Positions 27,712 to 36,438 are shown, counted from the stretch's first letter. The stretch is 64,000 nucleotides of DNA from Limnohabitans sp. Rim11 (GCF_001269365.1 NZ_CXOM01000003.1:124001-188000), one strand, 5' to 3'. A program made the numbers and translations. Notes: generated by a model not told the origin, from the letters alone.

Positions 27712-28463
27712 AGCACTTCTTCAGGTTTGTCTTTGTGCGGGCTGTGGCCACAATTTGCTAGTTTGACCAAGTGGGTGTGTGGCGCATTCAAAGCAATCTC
27801 ATCAATTTGTGCCATGGTGCCATAGGGATCGTCCGATCCCTGAATGGCCATCAAAGGCGATTGAATGCTGTGCAGCAAGGGGCGGATGTCAAAGCTTCTA
27901 AATGCATCGCTTAACCAGACATCGTTCCACTGCCAAAAGGCCACATCAACATCTTGGTGAAAAGCTGCCAATCGAGGGCGCAGTTTGTCAAAGTTGTCGC
28001 GAGCCTGAGTAATGGCTTCAATGGAGATATCTTCCACCTTCACATGAGGCGCCATGACCGCACAGCCAGCCACTGCAAATTGGCTTGCATGGATAAGGGC
28101 AATGGTGCCCCCATCAGAATGGCCAATCAAAAGCGGCTTGGCAATTTTTAAAGTTCTGAGCAATTCAGGCAACACCACCAGGGCCTCATGGTGCATGTAA
28201 TCGGCTTGGCGCCTTCCCGCTCCTCGCACGTCCGCAATGCCGTCCGATAGACCATAGCCTTGTCGTGAATAAACCCAGCCTTCGCAAGCCAATGCTTGGC
28301 AGACTTGTTCGGGCCAATCTTTCCAGAGCGCCACGCTGCCCAAACCTTCGTGCAGAAAGACGCAGGCGGGCGGAGCGGCAGCGGCCAAAGGGCTGTCAGG
28401 CCCTGGGATGTGCTTGACTTCCAGTTGAACGCCCCTGACGGAGATCAAATTTGCCTTAATCAT
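27660..28463 (-). CDS. Alpha/beta-fold hydrolase
   Basis: A 267-residue single-domain alpha/beta hydrolase. The nucleophile elbow is GHSDGG (Ser116), with the likely acid in GSDDPYG near residue 214 and the base in NCGHSPHK near 243; the oxyanion region is LHEGLGSVALW. No signal peptide is seen. The 3' end overlaps rsuA on the opposite strand by 52 bases, so the two transcripts must be antisense to each other there. It diverges from the propeller lipoprotein gene. Esterase or C-C hydrolase activity is likely; the substrate is unknown. Confidence 0.82.
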   Translation of the reverse strand: MIKANLISVRGVQLEVKHIPGPDSPLAAAAPPACVFLHEGLGSVALWKDWPEQVCQALACEGWVYSRQGYGLSDGIADVRGAGRRQADYMHHEALVVLPELLRTLKIAKPLLIGHSDGGTIALIHASQFAVAGCAVMAPHVKVEDISIEAITQARDNFDKLRPRLAAFHQDVDVAFWQWNDVWLSDAFRSFDIRPLLHSIQSPLMAIQGSDDPYGTMAQIDEIALNAPHTHLVKLANCGHSPHKDKPEEVLQALKYFSSSLGKIQRH

Positions 28464-28553
28464 TGGGTTATTTTGACATCAGAAACTCAGAAAAGGCGCA
28501 AAGTGTCTGGGGTTCTGAAGCAATGGCTTGCATTCCGCCATTACACTTCAGGG

Positions 28554-29570
28554 ATGATTTTTCGCGCACTGACTCTTTCTCTGGGCTTGGCAGCATGCAC
28601 GGCCGTTTTGGCCATGTCTGGCAAGCCTCAACCAACCCCGCCAGAGCCCGCTGCACCCGCACCTGCCCCCATTTTTGTTCTCAACTCTTTAGAGGGCAAT
28701 GTCAGTGTGATTGACCCCGTCACGTGGACGGAAACCAAGCGCATTCCAACAGGCAAAGAGCCGCACCACTTGTACCTGACGCCTGACGAAAAGTCAGTCA
28801 TTGTGGCCAATGCCTTGTCTGATTCTCTGACTTTCATTGACCCCCGTACCGCCGAAATTCAACGCACCATTCCTGGTATTTTGGATCCTTACCATTTGCG
28901 GTTTTCACCTGACATGAAGTGGTTCGTCACGGTGGCCAATCGATTGAATCACATTGACATTTACAAGTGGGATGGCCAAACACCCACCTTGGTTAAACGT
29001 ATTCCGACTGCAAAAACGCCCAGTCACATGTGGATCGACTCTAAGAGCACCACCGTGTGGGCCACCATGCAAGACAGCAACGAATTGGTCGCGGTGGACT
29101 TGGCCACCCAAGTTATCAAGTGGCGCGTCAAAACAGGTCAAATGCCCGCAGACGTATTTGCCACACCCGATGACAAATTTGTTTTAGTGGGTTTAACGGG
29201 CGGAGATGGCGTAGAGGTCTTCGATGTGTCCAATGGGCCTGCCAAGAAAATTAAAAAAATCAGCACTGGCAAAGGCGCACACGCGTTCCGCGCTGTGGGC
29301 GACAAGCAGCATGTTCTGGTCAGCAACCGAGTTGCCAACACCCTGAGCAAAATTGACTACACCACATTCACCGTGGTGGATCAATATCCTGGCCCCACAG
29401 GTCCCGATTGCATGGACATTTCAGCGGATGGCAAAACCATTTTTCTGGCCTCGCGCTGGGCGCAAAAGCTAACGGTCATCGATGTGGCCACACGCAAGGT
29501 TGTGAGACAGATCAAAGTGGGCAAATCACCCCATGGGGTTTGGACCTTGGATCATGCGCCGCGCCAATAA
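28554..29570 (+). CDS. YncE-like beta-propeller lipoprotein
   Basis: A 338-residue envelope protein. The N-terminus MIFRALTLSLGLAACTA contains a lipobox LAAC with Cys15, so it is probably lipid-anchored, followed by a proline/alanine-rich linker (about residues 23-40). The rest is built of about seven repeats of 40-45 residues of the YVTN/YncE type (for example NSLEGNVSVIDPVTW, NALSDSLTFIDPRT, SRWAQKLTVIDVATRK), forming a beta-propeller. It overlaps the deacetylase gene by 17 bases and leads a tightly packed set of envelope genes. Propellers of this type usually mediate binding. No enzymatic residues are recognisable. Confidence 0.8.
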   Translation: MIFRALTLSLGLAACTAVLAMSGKPQPTPPEPAAPAPAPIFVLNSLEGNVSVIDPVTWTETKRIPTGKEPHHLYLTPDEKSVIVANALSDSLTFIDPRTAEIQRTIPGILDPYHLRFSPDMKWFVTVANRLNHIDIYKWDGQTPTLVKRIPTAKTPSHMWIDSKSTTVWATMQDSNELVAVDLATQVIKWRVKTGQMPADVFATPDDKFVLVGLTGGDGVEVFDVSNGPAKKIKKISTGKGAHAFRAVGDKQHVLVSNRVANTLSKIDYTTFTVVDQYPGPTGPDCMDISADGKTIFLASRWAQKLTVIDVATRKVVRQIKVGKSPHGVWTLDHAPRQ

Positions 29571-30414
29571 GCTTGTTGCAAAGTCCTCGGCAGCGCTGCT
29601 GGCTGCTGCTTTCTATTTTCTCACCCCCTTGCAGGCCGCACCGGCTTTGGCCAACCCGTTGCCTGCCTGTCCAAAACCGGTTTACCTGACCTTTGATACA
29701 GGGCACATGGGTGTCGCCCCTCTGATTGCCCAAGTTTTGCGTCAGCATCAAGTGCCAGTGACTTTTTTTGGTGCCAATGAAAAAACCCAAGAAGGGGACG
29801 GCAGCTTAGGCAGTCATTGGGCCTCTTGGTGGAAAGAGCGGGGCGCAGAAAACCATGACTTTGCCAGCCACACTTTCGATCATGCCTACTGGCGCGCCGA
29901 TCTTGATGGCAAGCGTTTCAAAATTCGGCCGAGCGCTGGTGACAATGCCGGCAAAGATTTGAACTGGGGTGTTGCAGACTACTGTGACAACTTGAAAAAA
30001 GCCTCACAAAGACTTGAGGCGCTGACAGGCCGGGCAAGTCTGCCTTTGTTCAGAGCACCTGGCGGCAAAATATCACCCGCATTGATTCAAGCGGCTGCAT
30101 CTTGCGGTTATGCCCATGTGGGTTGGTCGCCTGCAGGTTTTTTGGGGGATGAACTGTCCAGCCAAACGCACAGCAACGCCAGCTTATTAAAAAATGCGTT
30201 GAAGAACATTCGCAGTGGTGACATCTTGGTGGCGCATCTTGGCATTTGGTCTCGGCAAGATCCCTGGGCGCCAGCAGTGCTAGAGCCCCTGATTGTGGGC
30301 TTGCAAGAAAAGGGTTTTTGTTTCGCCAGTTTGCGCCAACACCCGCAATATTCGAAACTCTTGTCTGAAGTATCCAAAACGCCCAAGACGCCCAAGACGG
30401 GCCAGACGCCCTGA
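29554..30414 (+). CDS. NodB-type polysaccharide deacetylase family protein, exported
   Basis: A 286-residue protein with a signal peptide (basic MRRANK, hydrophobic 12-30). The NodB homology region has motif 1 TFDTGH (Asp48, with Thr49 where a metal-binding aspartate is usual), motif 2 SHTFDH (His106, His110) and motif 3 RAPGGK. The histidine ligands remain but the changed motif 1 may alter metal use. The start at 29554 is preferred over 29533 because it places the basic residues just before the hydrophobic core. The C-terminus ends in a short KTPKTPKTGQTP tandem repeat. It overlaps the propeller gene by 17 bases. The likely substrate is an N-acetylated cell-wall or exopolysaccharide; unproven. 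Confidence 0.82.
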   Translation: MRRANKLVAKSSAALLAAAFYFLTPLQAAPALANPLPACPKPVYLTFDTGHMGVAPLIAQVLRQHQVPVTFFGANEKTQEGDGSLGSHWASWWKERGAENHDFASHTFDHAYWRADLDGKRFKIRPSAGDNAGKDLNWGVADYCDNLKKASQRLEALTGRASLPLFRAPGGKISPALIQAAASCGYAHVGWSPAGFLGDELSSQTHSNASLLKNALKNIRSGDILVAHLGIWSRQDPWAPAVLEPLIVGLQEKGFCFASLRQHPQYSKLLSEVSKTPKTPKTGQTP

Positions 30415-30422
30415 ACGAAGTC

Positions 30423-31403
30423 ATGCTTTCTTCCTTCTTTGATTTGTTGACTGACACCTTTGCATTTTTGCAATTGGTTTTGTTTGAAAACGTGGTTCAA
30501 CCCATCGCCTTTCATTTGGGTGCGGGTAACTTGCTAGAAATCGCCTATGAAGGTACAGGCTGGCTTCTGGTTGGTGTGATTCAAATTGTGGTCATGCTGC
30601 TGCTGATAGCGCCTCTAGAAAAATGGCGGCCCGTTGAGCCTGTGATGTCGCCCAGTGCCGTCAAAGTCGATGTGATTTACACCCTGATTCATCGGCTGGG
30701 CTTGTTTAAATTGCTCATGTTTTTCACATTTGAAAACTTGATCGAGACAGGTTTTGGTGAACTGCGTGTTCATGGCTTTCCCACTTTCAATTTGGATGCT
30801 ATTTGGCCCGGTGTCACTGACACAGCGGTGGTCAGTTTTGTGATTTATTTGGTGGTGTTTGATGCCGTCAACTATTTCATTCACCGCGGCCAACATCAAT
30901 TCAACGCCTGGTGGGCGTTGCACGCTTTGCATCATTCACAGCGACAAATGACCATGTGGACGGACAACCGAAATCACTTGATAGACGACATTGCTACTGC
31001 CCTTGTTTTGTCTGTCGTTGCCAAACTGATTGGTGTTGGCCCTGGCCAATTTGTGGCGCTGGTAGCCATCAGTCAATTGACTGAAAATTTTCAACACGCC
31101 AACTTCAAATGCAGCTTTGGTTGGCTGGGCGACAGACTCTGGGTCAGTCCAAGGTTTCACCGTTTGCACCACGGCGTGGGCATCGGTCATGAATCAGCGG
31201 GCAGGCAAACGCTGGGCGGCCACAATTTTGGTGTGCTCTTTCCGTGGTGGGACATGCTGTTTGGAACGGCTAATTTTTCCAATCGCTATGAACCTACAGG
31301 CGTTAGAGACCAAGTGGAAAATGGACGCGACTATGGCCAAGGTTTTTGGGCCCAACAAAAATTGGGACTGACCCGTTTGTTTTCAAAATATCCTCACTCA
31401 TGA
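30423..31403 (+). CDS. Sterol desaturase / fatty acid hydroxylase family membrane protein
   Basis: A 326-residue integral membrane di-iron enzyme. Hydrophobic segments lie near residues 10-30, 45-65, 80-100 and 130-155. The histidine-box pattern is present: HRGQH (after YF), HALHH, and a later HRLHHG, the eight-histidine arrangement that binds two irons. Members hydroxylate or desaturate lipids; hopanoid or fatty-acid substrates are plausible in a bacterium. It starts 8 bases after the deacetylase gene and its stop overlaps the next start (ATGA), so it belongs to the same operon. Confidence 0.85.
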   Translation: MLSSFFDLLTDTFAFLQLVLFENVVQPIAFHLGAGNLLEIAYEGTGWLLVGVIQIVVMLLLIAPLEKWRPVEPVMSPSAVKVDVIYTLIHRLGLFKLLMFFTFENLIETGFGELRVHGFPTFNLDAIWPGVTDTAVVSFVIYLVVFDAVNYFIHRGQHQFNAWWALHALHHSQRQMTMWTDNRNHLIDDIATALVLSVVAKLIGVGPGQFVALVAISQLTENFQHANFKCSFGWLGDRLWVSPRFHRLHHGVGIGHESAGRQTLGGHNFGVLFPWWDMLFGTANFSNRYEPTGVRDQVENGRDYGQGFWAQQKLGLTRLFSKYPHS

Positions 31404-32203
31404 AAATCATGCTGGATTCGTTTTGGCGAGCAATCGCGTATTGCATTCACCCCAAAGTGATCTTGTTGTCCTTGCTGCCATTGATTTTGATGGCGGTCAT
31501 CGTGATGGGTTTGGGCGCCATGTATTGGGAGCTTGCGGTCAACCAAGTTCGGATGTGGATGGATGCCACCAGCGTCATGGGTTGGGCGTCTACCTGGCTG
31601 GAGCGCATGGGCTTGTTGAACTTGAAGGCGGTGTTGGCACCCTTGTTCATTATTTTTGCCGTGACACCGTTGGTCATGATCATGGCCTTGGTGGCAGTCT
31701 CTTTCATGATCACACCTGCATTGGTTGGTTTGGTTTCAGATCGCAGATTTCCAAACCTAGCTCGCAAACAGGGCGGCTCTTTGTTGCAAAGTATGGGTTG
31801 GACTTTGTTGTCAGTTTTCATCTCATTGCTTGCGTTTGTGGTGACACTCCCTTTGTGGTGGATTCCCTTCATGGCATTTCTGTTACCACCGCTTATTTGG
31901 GGATGGCTTACCTACCGGGTGATGGCCTATGACGTTTTGGCCGATCACGCCACCAAGTTGGAGCGCATCGAATTGATGACGCGCTATCGATTTCAACTCT
32001 TGGGCATTGGCGTCGTCACGGGCATGATGGGCGCGGCACCAAGCGTCATTTGGGCCTCTGGTGCATTGTTCGCTGCAGCCTTTGTCATCCTCATTCCCAT
32101 TGCAGTTTGGATCTACACCTTGGTCTTTATTTTTTCATCTTTGTGGTTTGCACATTTGCTCCTGCAAGCATTGGATGAACTCAGACAAGAAATAACTTTA
32201 TGA
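31400..32203 (+). CDS. EI24 domain membrane protein (CysZ-related)
   Basis: A 267-residue inner-membrane protein with about five hydrophobic stretches (near 20-45, 85-110, 150-180, 210-260) and the EI24/CysZ-like central segment ITPALVGLVSDRRFPNLARKQGG. It overlaps the hydroxylase stop and the next gene start by 4 bases each, which argues for strict co-translation. CysZ imports sulfate, but this gene is not near sulfur genes, and EI24 proteins of this form are widespread without assigned function. Transport is possible; no substrate can be proposed. Confidence 0.78.
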   Translation: MKIMLDSFWRAIAYCIHPKVILLSLLPLILMAVIVMGLGAMYWELAVNQVRMWMDATSVMGWASTWLERMGLLNLKAVLAPLFIIFAVTPLVMIMALVAVSFMITPALVGLVSDRRFPNLARKQGGSLLQSMGWTLLSVFISLLAFVVTLPLWWIPFMAFLLPPLIWGWLTYRVMAYDVLADHATKLERIELMTRYRFQLLGIGVVTGMMGAAPSVIWASGALFAAAFVILIPIAVWIYTLVFIFSSLWFAHLLLQALDELRQEITL

Positions 32204-33036
32204 ACATATCATCAACTTCCCGTGCCCCAGAGATTGGACTCATCATCATTGGTGATGAAATTTTGTCGGGCAAACGTGCAGACAAACATCTCCCAAAGTT
32301 CATTGAACTGCTGACCGAACGTGGCTTGCAATTGGCATGGGCAGAATATGTCGGTGATTCACCAGAAAGAATCACTGCCGTTTTGAGCCGCGCATTTGCT
32401 TCTGGCGATGTTGTGTTTTCATGCGGCGGCATTGGCGCTACGCCAGATGACCATACGCGCCAATGCGCTGCAAAGGCTTTGGGTCTTGAGTTGGCGTTGC
32501 AGCCACAGGCCAAAGAATTGATCTTGGAGCGCATGCGAGATGTAGCGCTTGAACAAGGCTTGCCCTATGAGCCAGAACGTGAAGATAACTTGCATCGATT
32601 GAACATGGGCACGTTTCCGCAAGGCGCTGAAATCATTCACAACCCCTACAACAAGATCCCTGGCTTTACGTGTCAGGGGCAGGGCGGCGGGCTTGTTCAT
32701 TTTGTGCCTGGTTTTCCCGTCATGGCTTGGCCCATGATGCAAGATAAGTTGGATGCTTATTGCCAAGTCTGGGGTGTGGCTCCCAGGCGCGTTGAAATGT
32801 CGGTCATTGTGTTTGGCGCTATGGAGGCCACCTTGACACCCCTGATGGAACTGATTGAGAAAGAACACCAAGGCGTTAAGGTGTTCAGTTTGCCAAGTGT
32901 GGACCATCCAAAATGGGGGAAACACATCGAACTGGGCGTCAAAGGTACCGAATTAAGTGCGCAAAATGCCTTTTCAGCGCTGAAGGAGGGGCTAAAAGCC
33001 TACAACACCGAGCTTGGCCCCGAAATGGTGCGTTAA
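32200..33036 (+). CDS. MoCF-domain protein, CinA N-terminal-like (competence/damage-inducible protein A family)
   Basis: A 278-residue cytoplasmic protein with the molybdopterin-binding-like fold. GLIIIGDEILSGKRADKH, CGGIGATPDDHTRQCAAKALG and PGFPVMAWPMMQDKL are the conserved blocks. It corresponds to the N-terminal half of CinA and lacks the C-terminal amidohydrolase (PncC) domain. Family members hydrolyse ADP-ribose or act on pyridine nucleotide by-products, but for this short form the activity is unclear. It is the last gene of the overlapping run 28554-33036 and ends just before the glnA regulatory region. Confidence 0.83.
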   Translation: MNISSTSRAPEIGLIIIGDEILSGKRADKHLPKFIELLTERGLQLAWAEYVGDSPERITAVLSRAFASGDVVFSCGGIGATPDDHTRQCAAKALGLELALQPQAKELILERMRDVALEQGLPYEPEREDNLHRLNMGTFPQGAEIIHNPYNKIPGFTCQGQGGGLVHFVPGFPVMAWPMMQDKLDAYCQVWGVAPRRVEMSVIVFGAMEATLTPLMELIEKEHQGVKVFSLPSVDHPKWGKHIELGVKGTELSAQNAFSALKEGLKAYNTELGPEMVR

Positions 33037-33043
33037 TGCGTGT

Positions 33044-33060
33044 TGCACTATAATGGTGCA
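33044..33060 (+). promoter_or_regulatory. NtrC enhancer-like site 1 upstream of glnA
   Basis: TGCACTATAATGGTGCA differs little from the NtrC consensus (TGCACY, four or five bases, GGTGCA) and is a near-perfect inverted repeat. It lies about 120 bases upstream of the sigma-54 promoter. The embedded TATAAT (33049-33054) might be a sigma-70 -10 element that bound NtrC would block, as at E. coli glnAp1, but no good -35 is seen. Confidence 0.8.
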
Positions 33061-33064
33061 AAAT

Positions 33065-33081
33065 TGCTTTCGTCTGGTGCA
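33065..33081 (+). promoter_or_regulatory. NtrC enhancer-like site 2 upstream of glnA
   Basis: TGCTTTCGTCTGGTGCA keeps the right half-site TGGTGCA and the outer TGC of the left half. Its centre is 21 bases (two helical turns) from site 1, so the two dimers would bind on the same face, the usual geometry for NtrC oligomer formation. Confidence 0.6.
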
Positions 33082-33177
33082 TTGGTTTTGTCAAAAAAAT
33101 CATGCGTTTCTACTGAGAGCCAGTCCTTCCTCGGGGCACAATAGCGGTCTTGGGTAAATGTCGCAAAGCGCTTTAGT

Positions 33178-33193
33178 TGGCACAGAAACTGCA
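33178..33193 (+). promoter_or_regulatory. Sigma-54 promoter of glnA
   Basis: TGGCACAGAAACTGCA has the -24 TGGCAC and the -12 TGC with the exact spacing of the RpoN consensus; only one base of the TTGC element differs. Transcription would start near 33204, some 34 bases before the glnA ATG, and a Shine-Dalgarno AGGAG (33227-33231) precedes the start codon. Confidence 0.8.
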
Positions 33194-33237
33194 TTCCCGA
33201 AGAACCAATTATCAACACCCATCCTTAGGAGAATCTG

Positions 33238-34653
33238 ATGGCAAAGACCGTCGCAGACGTGATGAAGATGGTGAAAGACAACGAAGTCAAATTTGTTGAC
33301 TTCCGCTTCACCGATACCCGTGGCAAAGAGCAGCACGTTTCCGTGCCAATTTCCCACTTTGACGAAGATAAGTTCACTGACGGCCACGCGTTCGACGGTT
33401 CTTCTATCGCTGGTTGGAAAGGCATCGAAGCCTCCGACATGTTGTTGATGCCCGATCCCATCACAGCCAACATCGACCCCTTCTTCGAAGAAACAACTTT
33501 GATCTTGGGTTGCGATGTGTTGGAACCCGGTGATGGCAAAGCCTACGACCGTGACCCACGTTCTATCGCCAAGCGCGCTGAAGCCTATTTGAAGGCTTCC
33601 GGTTTGGGTGATACCGCTTACTTCGGACCCGAGCCAGAATTCTTCTTGTTCGACGACGTTCGTTTCGGCAGCGACATGTCCGGTACGTTCTTCAAGATCG
33701 ACGATTACGAAGCACCTTGGAACACAGGTACCAAGATGGAAGGCGGCAACCGCGGTCACCGTCCTACCGTCAAAGGTGGTTACTTCCCAGTGCCTCCCGT
33801 CGACAGCACACAAGACATGCGTGCAGAAATGTCCCTGATTCTCGAATCCATGGGCATCCCTGTTGAAGTGTTCCACCACGAAGTGGCTGGCGCAGGTCAA
33901 AACGAAATCGGCACACGCTTCAGCACCTTGGTTGAGCGCGCTGACTGGACTCAAACATTGAAGTATGTGGTTTGGAACGTGGCCAATGCCTACGGCAAAA
34001 CCGCTACTTTCATGCCCAAGCCCTTGGTCGGTGACAACGGTTCCGGCATGCACGTTCACCAGTCCATCTGGAAAGACGGCAAAAACTTGTTCGCTGGCAA
34101 CGGCTACGCAGGTTTGTCAGACTACGCGCTGTACTACATCGGCGGCATCATCAAGCACGCTCGCGCTTTGAACGCCATCACAAACCCAACCACCAACAGC
34201 TACAAGCGTTTGGTGCCAGGTTTTGAAGCTCCCGTGAAGTTGGCTTACTCTAGCCGCAATCGTTCTGCTTCGATTCGTATTCCTCACGTTGCATCTGACA
34301 AAGGTCGCCGCATTGAAGCGCGCTTCCCAGATCCAATGGCCAACCCTTACCTCTGCTTTGCTGCATTGATGATGGCTGGTTTGGACGGCGTGGAAAACAA
34401 GATCCATCCAGGCGAAGCTGCTACCAAAGATTTGTACCATTTGCCTCCCGAAGAAGATGCATTGGTGCCAACCGTTTGCCACAGCTTGGACCAAGCCCTC
34501 GAGTATTTGGACAAAGACCGTGCCTTCTTGACCAAAGGTGGCGTGTTCACAGACTCCATGCTCGACGCTTACATTGAATTGAAAATGGGTGAAGTCACAC
34601 GCTTCCGTCAAGCCGTGCACCCCATCGAATACGAGATGTACTACTCACTGTAA
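33238..34653 (+). CDS. glnA: Glutamine synthetase type I
   Basis: A 471-residue enzyme that makes glutamine from glutamate, ammonia and ATP as a dodecamer, the main ammonium-assimilation step. Recognisable parts are the FDGSSIAGW loop, the metal-binding [23 protein letters not shown], the ATP-site region [18 protein letters not shown] and the NRSASIRIP loop. Tyr400 in [10 protein letters not shown] is the predicted adenylylation site used by GlnE, so covalent control is likely. Upstream are two NtrC-like sites and a sigma-54 promoter, and the ntrBC genes follow downstream, so transcription should rise under nitrogen limitation. Confidence 0.98.
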   Translation: MAKTVADVMKMVKDNEVKFVDFRFTDTRGKEQHVSVPISHFDEDKFTDGHAFDGSSIAGWKGIEASDMLLMPDPITANIDPFFEETTLILGCDVLEPGDGKAYDRDPRSIAKRAEAYLKASGLGDTAYFGPEPEFFLFDDVRFGSDMSGTFFKIDDYEAPWNTGTKMEGGNRGHRPTVKGGYFPVPPVDSTQDMRAEMSLILESMGIPVEVFHHEVAGAGQNEIGTRFSTLVERADWTQTLKYVVWNVANAYGKTATFMPKPLVGDNGSGMHVHQSIWKDGKNLFAGNGYAGLSDYALYYIGGIIKHARALNAITNPTTNSYKRLVPGFEAPVKLAYSSRNRSASIRIPHVASDKGRRIEARFPDPMANPYLCFAALMMAGLDGVENKIHPGEAATKDLYHLPPEEDALVPTVCHSLDQALEYLDKDRAFLTKGGVFTDSMLDAYIELKMGEVTRFRQAVHPIEYEMYYSL

Positions 34654-34687
34654 TTTGCAGCGAGTTTGGGCACCTGAGCCCTACCCG

Positions 34688-34720
34688 AAAAGGACGGCTC
34701 AGGCCGTCCTTTTTTATTTT
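34688..34720 (+). terminator. Rho-independent terminator after glnA
   Basis: AAAAGGACGGC, a 4-base loop and GCCGTCCTTTT form an 11-bp stem followed by TTATTTT. It lies 34 bases after the glnA stop and should separate glnA from ntrBC, with partial read-through possible. Confidence 0.9.
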
Positions 34721-34757
34721 GAAGAGACAATGAATGCCATTTGATAGGTCGCAAATC

Positions 34758-35282
34758 ATGAGGTTCACTTTGCAAAGCATCTTGAGCTTGATGTGTGCTT
34801 TGTTTGTTGGGCTTGTGATGGCAGACCAGGCGGTTTACAAATGCGGACAGGAGTTAACCAACCTGCCCAAAAATCCAGAGTTGTGCCAAAAGTTGGAGAT
34901 CTCAAACTCGACTCAAATTGAAGGCACCAAGGTTCAAAATTCTCCCAGTTTCAATTCATCGTCTAAGCCGAAAGAGGCACAAGTTGAAAGCACGCCAGGG
35001 GCTCAATCAAGTCATCAAGCAAGCCACCAAACAAGTCCGCAAACTAGTCCCCAAGAAGTGCACCAACGGAATACAAAGGCACGCACCATCTTGGAGGATG
35101 AGCGTCAAAAACTTCTGAAGCAGCAAGCCGAATTGGTGCAAAGCCACAAACAAAGTCAGCCTGACCGGCAGCGCGAATCGGCCTTTAATACAAACCTACA
35201 AAGAATAGAGCGCGACTTGCAAGCCTTGAGTCGAGAACTGGCCCGGTATGCAGCGCCTGTTCCTAGCGCTCACGTGAAATAA
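34758..35282 (+). CDS. Unknown secreted protein between glnA and ntrB
   Basis: A 174-residue protein. From the ATG at 34758 it has a signal peptide (MRFTLQSILSLM, hydrophobic to about residue 24, cleavage probably after VMA). The short mature N-terminus DQAVYKCGQELTNLPK is reminiscent of the DUF4124-type start (xxxYRCGxxYTN), with two cysteines near 30 and 46. The middle is rich in Ser, Gln, His and Thr with an imperfect HQxSxQTS repeat (around residues 85-105), and the C-terminal third is a charged heptad-like helix (LEDERQKLLKQQAELVQ). The gene stop is 12 bases before ntrB. I do not know its function; its position in a nitrogen-control locus is the main clue. Confidence 0.75.
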   Translation: MRFTLQSILSLMCALFVGLVMADQAVYKCGQELTNLPKNPELCQKLEISNSTQIEGTKVQNSPSFNSSSKPKEAQVESTPGAQSSHQASHQTSPQTSPQEVHQRNTKARTILEDERQKLLKQQAELVQSHKQSQPDRQRESAFNTNLQRIERDLQALSRELARYAAPVPSAHVK

Positions 35283-35293
35283 ATTCAAACGAG

Positions 35294-36394
35294 ATGCAAA
35301 TGGCCGAAACCGAAAAGACTTCAAAGTTGAATGAAAGGCAGACCTCGCGCTTTAGTGCGTTCGATTGGTTGCCTACACCCATTGCTGTGTTGACCAGCGA
35401 CGGGGTGGTGGTGTTTGTCAATGCAGAACTTGAAGATGTGATTGGTCAATCTCGCAGGAGCTTGGAAGGGCAGTCTTTCCTCAATTTTTTCAGCGACGCC
35501 AAACCCCTGAAGCATGCGCTGGCGGGGGCCAAAGCCAACGAATTCGCTGCCTTGCGCTACGACTCTGAGTTGTTGAGAATCAAGCCAGAAGAAAGCTTGC
35601 CGGTACATGTCATTGTGGCGCAGTCTGATTTGCCAGGCGAAATCATCATCGAATTGTTGCCCATCCAACAACAAACCAAACAAGACCGAGAAGAGCGGCT
35701 GCTCGATCAAGCGCAAGCCAACAAAGAGTTGATTCGGAATTTGGCGCATGAAATTAAAAACCCCTTAGGCGGTATTAGGGGGGCGGCGCAGCTCCTTGAG
35801 ATGGAGATGGACTCCAAGGAGTTGACCGAGTACACACAAGTCATCATTCGAGAAGCTGATCGACTTCAGATTTTGGTGGATCGCCTTTTGGCGCCGCACA
35901 AACGACCGCACGTGGTGGGCGATGTCAACATTCACGAAGTGTGTGAGCGTGTGCGGTCTCTGATCGTTTCAGAGTTTCCCAAGGGCCTGAGGGTGATACG
36001 TGACTACGACACTTCCATCCCGGAGTTCAGGGGCGACCTGGAACAACTCATTCAAGCGGTACTGAACATTGCCCACAATGCCTCTTTGGCCTTGGCCGAC
36101 AAGATCAATGAAGGTCACGCCGAGCTGACTTTTAGAACCCGCATTGCCAGACAAAGCACTTTTGGCAAGCAGCGCTACCGTCTGGCATTGGAATTGCATG
36201 TGATTGACAACGGGCCTGGTGTTCCAGACTCGATCAAAGACCGAATTTTCTTCCCTCTCATCTCTGGAAGAGAAGGTGGCTCTGGCTTGGGTCTGACTTT
36301 GGCGCAGACATTTGTTCAGCAGCACCACGGATCGATCGAGTGTGAGAGCGTGCCAGGTCGCACAGATTTTAAGATTTTGATTCCGTTGCCTTGA
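35294..36394 (+). CDS. glnL: Nitrogen regulation sensor kinase NtrB (NRII)
   Basis: A 366-residue soluble kinase/phosphatase that controls NtrC according to PII signalling. An N-terminal PAS domain (about 25-125, FDWLPTPIAVLTSDGVVVFVNAELEDVIGQ split over two blocks) is followed by the dimerisation domain with His152 in NLAHEIKNPLGG and the ATP-binding domain with NIAHNASLAL, DNGPGVPDSI and GGSGLGLTLAQ. No membrane segment is seen, as expected. ATG at 35294 and 35300 are both possible starts. The gene is followed 44 bases later by ntrC. Confidence 0.95.
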   Translation: MQMAETEKTSKLNERQTSRFSAFDWLPTPIAVLTSDGVVVFVNAELEDVIGQSRRSLEGQSFLNFFSDAKPLKHALAGAKANEFAALRYDSELLRIKPEESLPVHVIVAQSDLPGEIIIELLPIQQQTKQDREERLLDQAQANKELIRNLAHEIKNPLGGIRGAAQLLEMEMDSKELTEYTQVIIREADRLQILVDRLLAPHKRPHVVGDVNIHEVCERVRSLIVSEFPKGLRVIRDYDTSIPEFRGDLEQLIQAVLNIAHNASLALADKINEGHAELTFRTRIARQSTFGKQRYRLALELHVIDNGPGVPDSIKDRIFFPLISGREGGSGLGLTLAQTFVQQHHGSIECESVPGRTDFKILIPLP

Positions 36395-36438
36395 TCTGAT
36401 TTCAGACCTTGGCATCTTTAAATAGAAAGTTGTGACCC

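Noticed and set aside
30370-30414. Short CCCAAGACG tandem repeat at the end of the deacetylase gene
   Set aside because: Only about three units, coding for KTPKTPKTGQTP; too short to call a variable-number repeat locus.
33100-34059. Open frame of 319 codons on the minus strand, opposite glnA
   Set aside because: It is the antisense shadow of glnA, covering its promoter and first half, with no recognisable domain.
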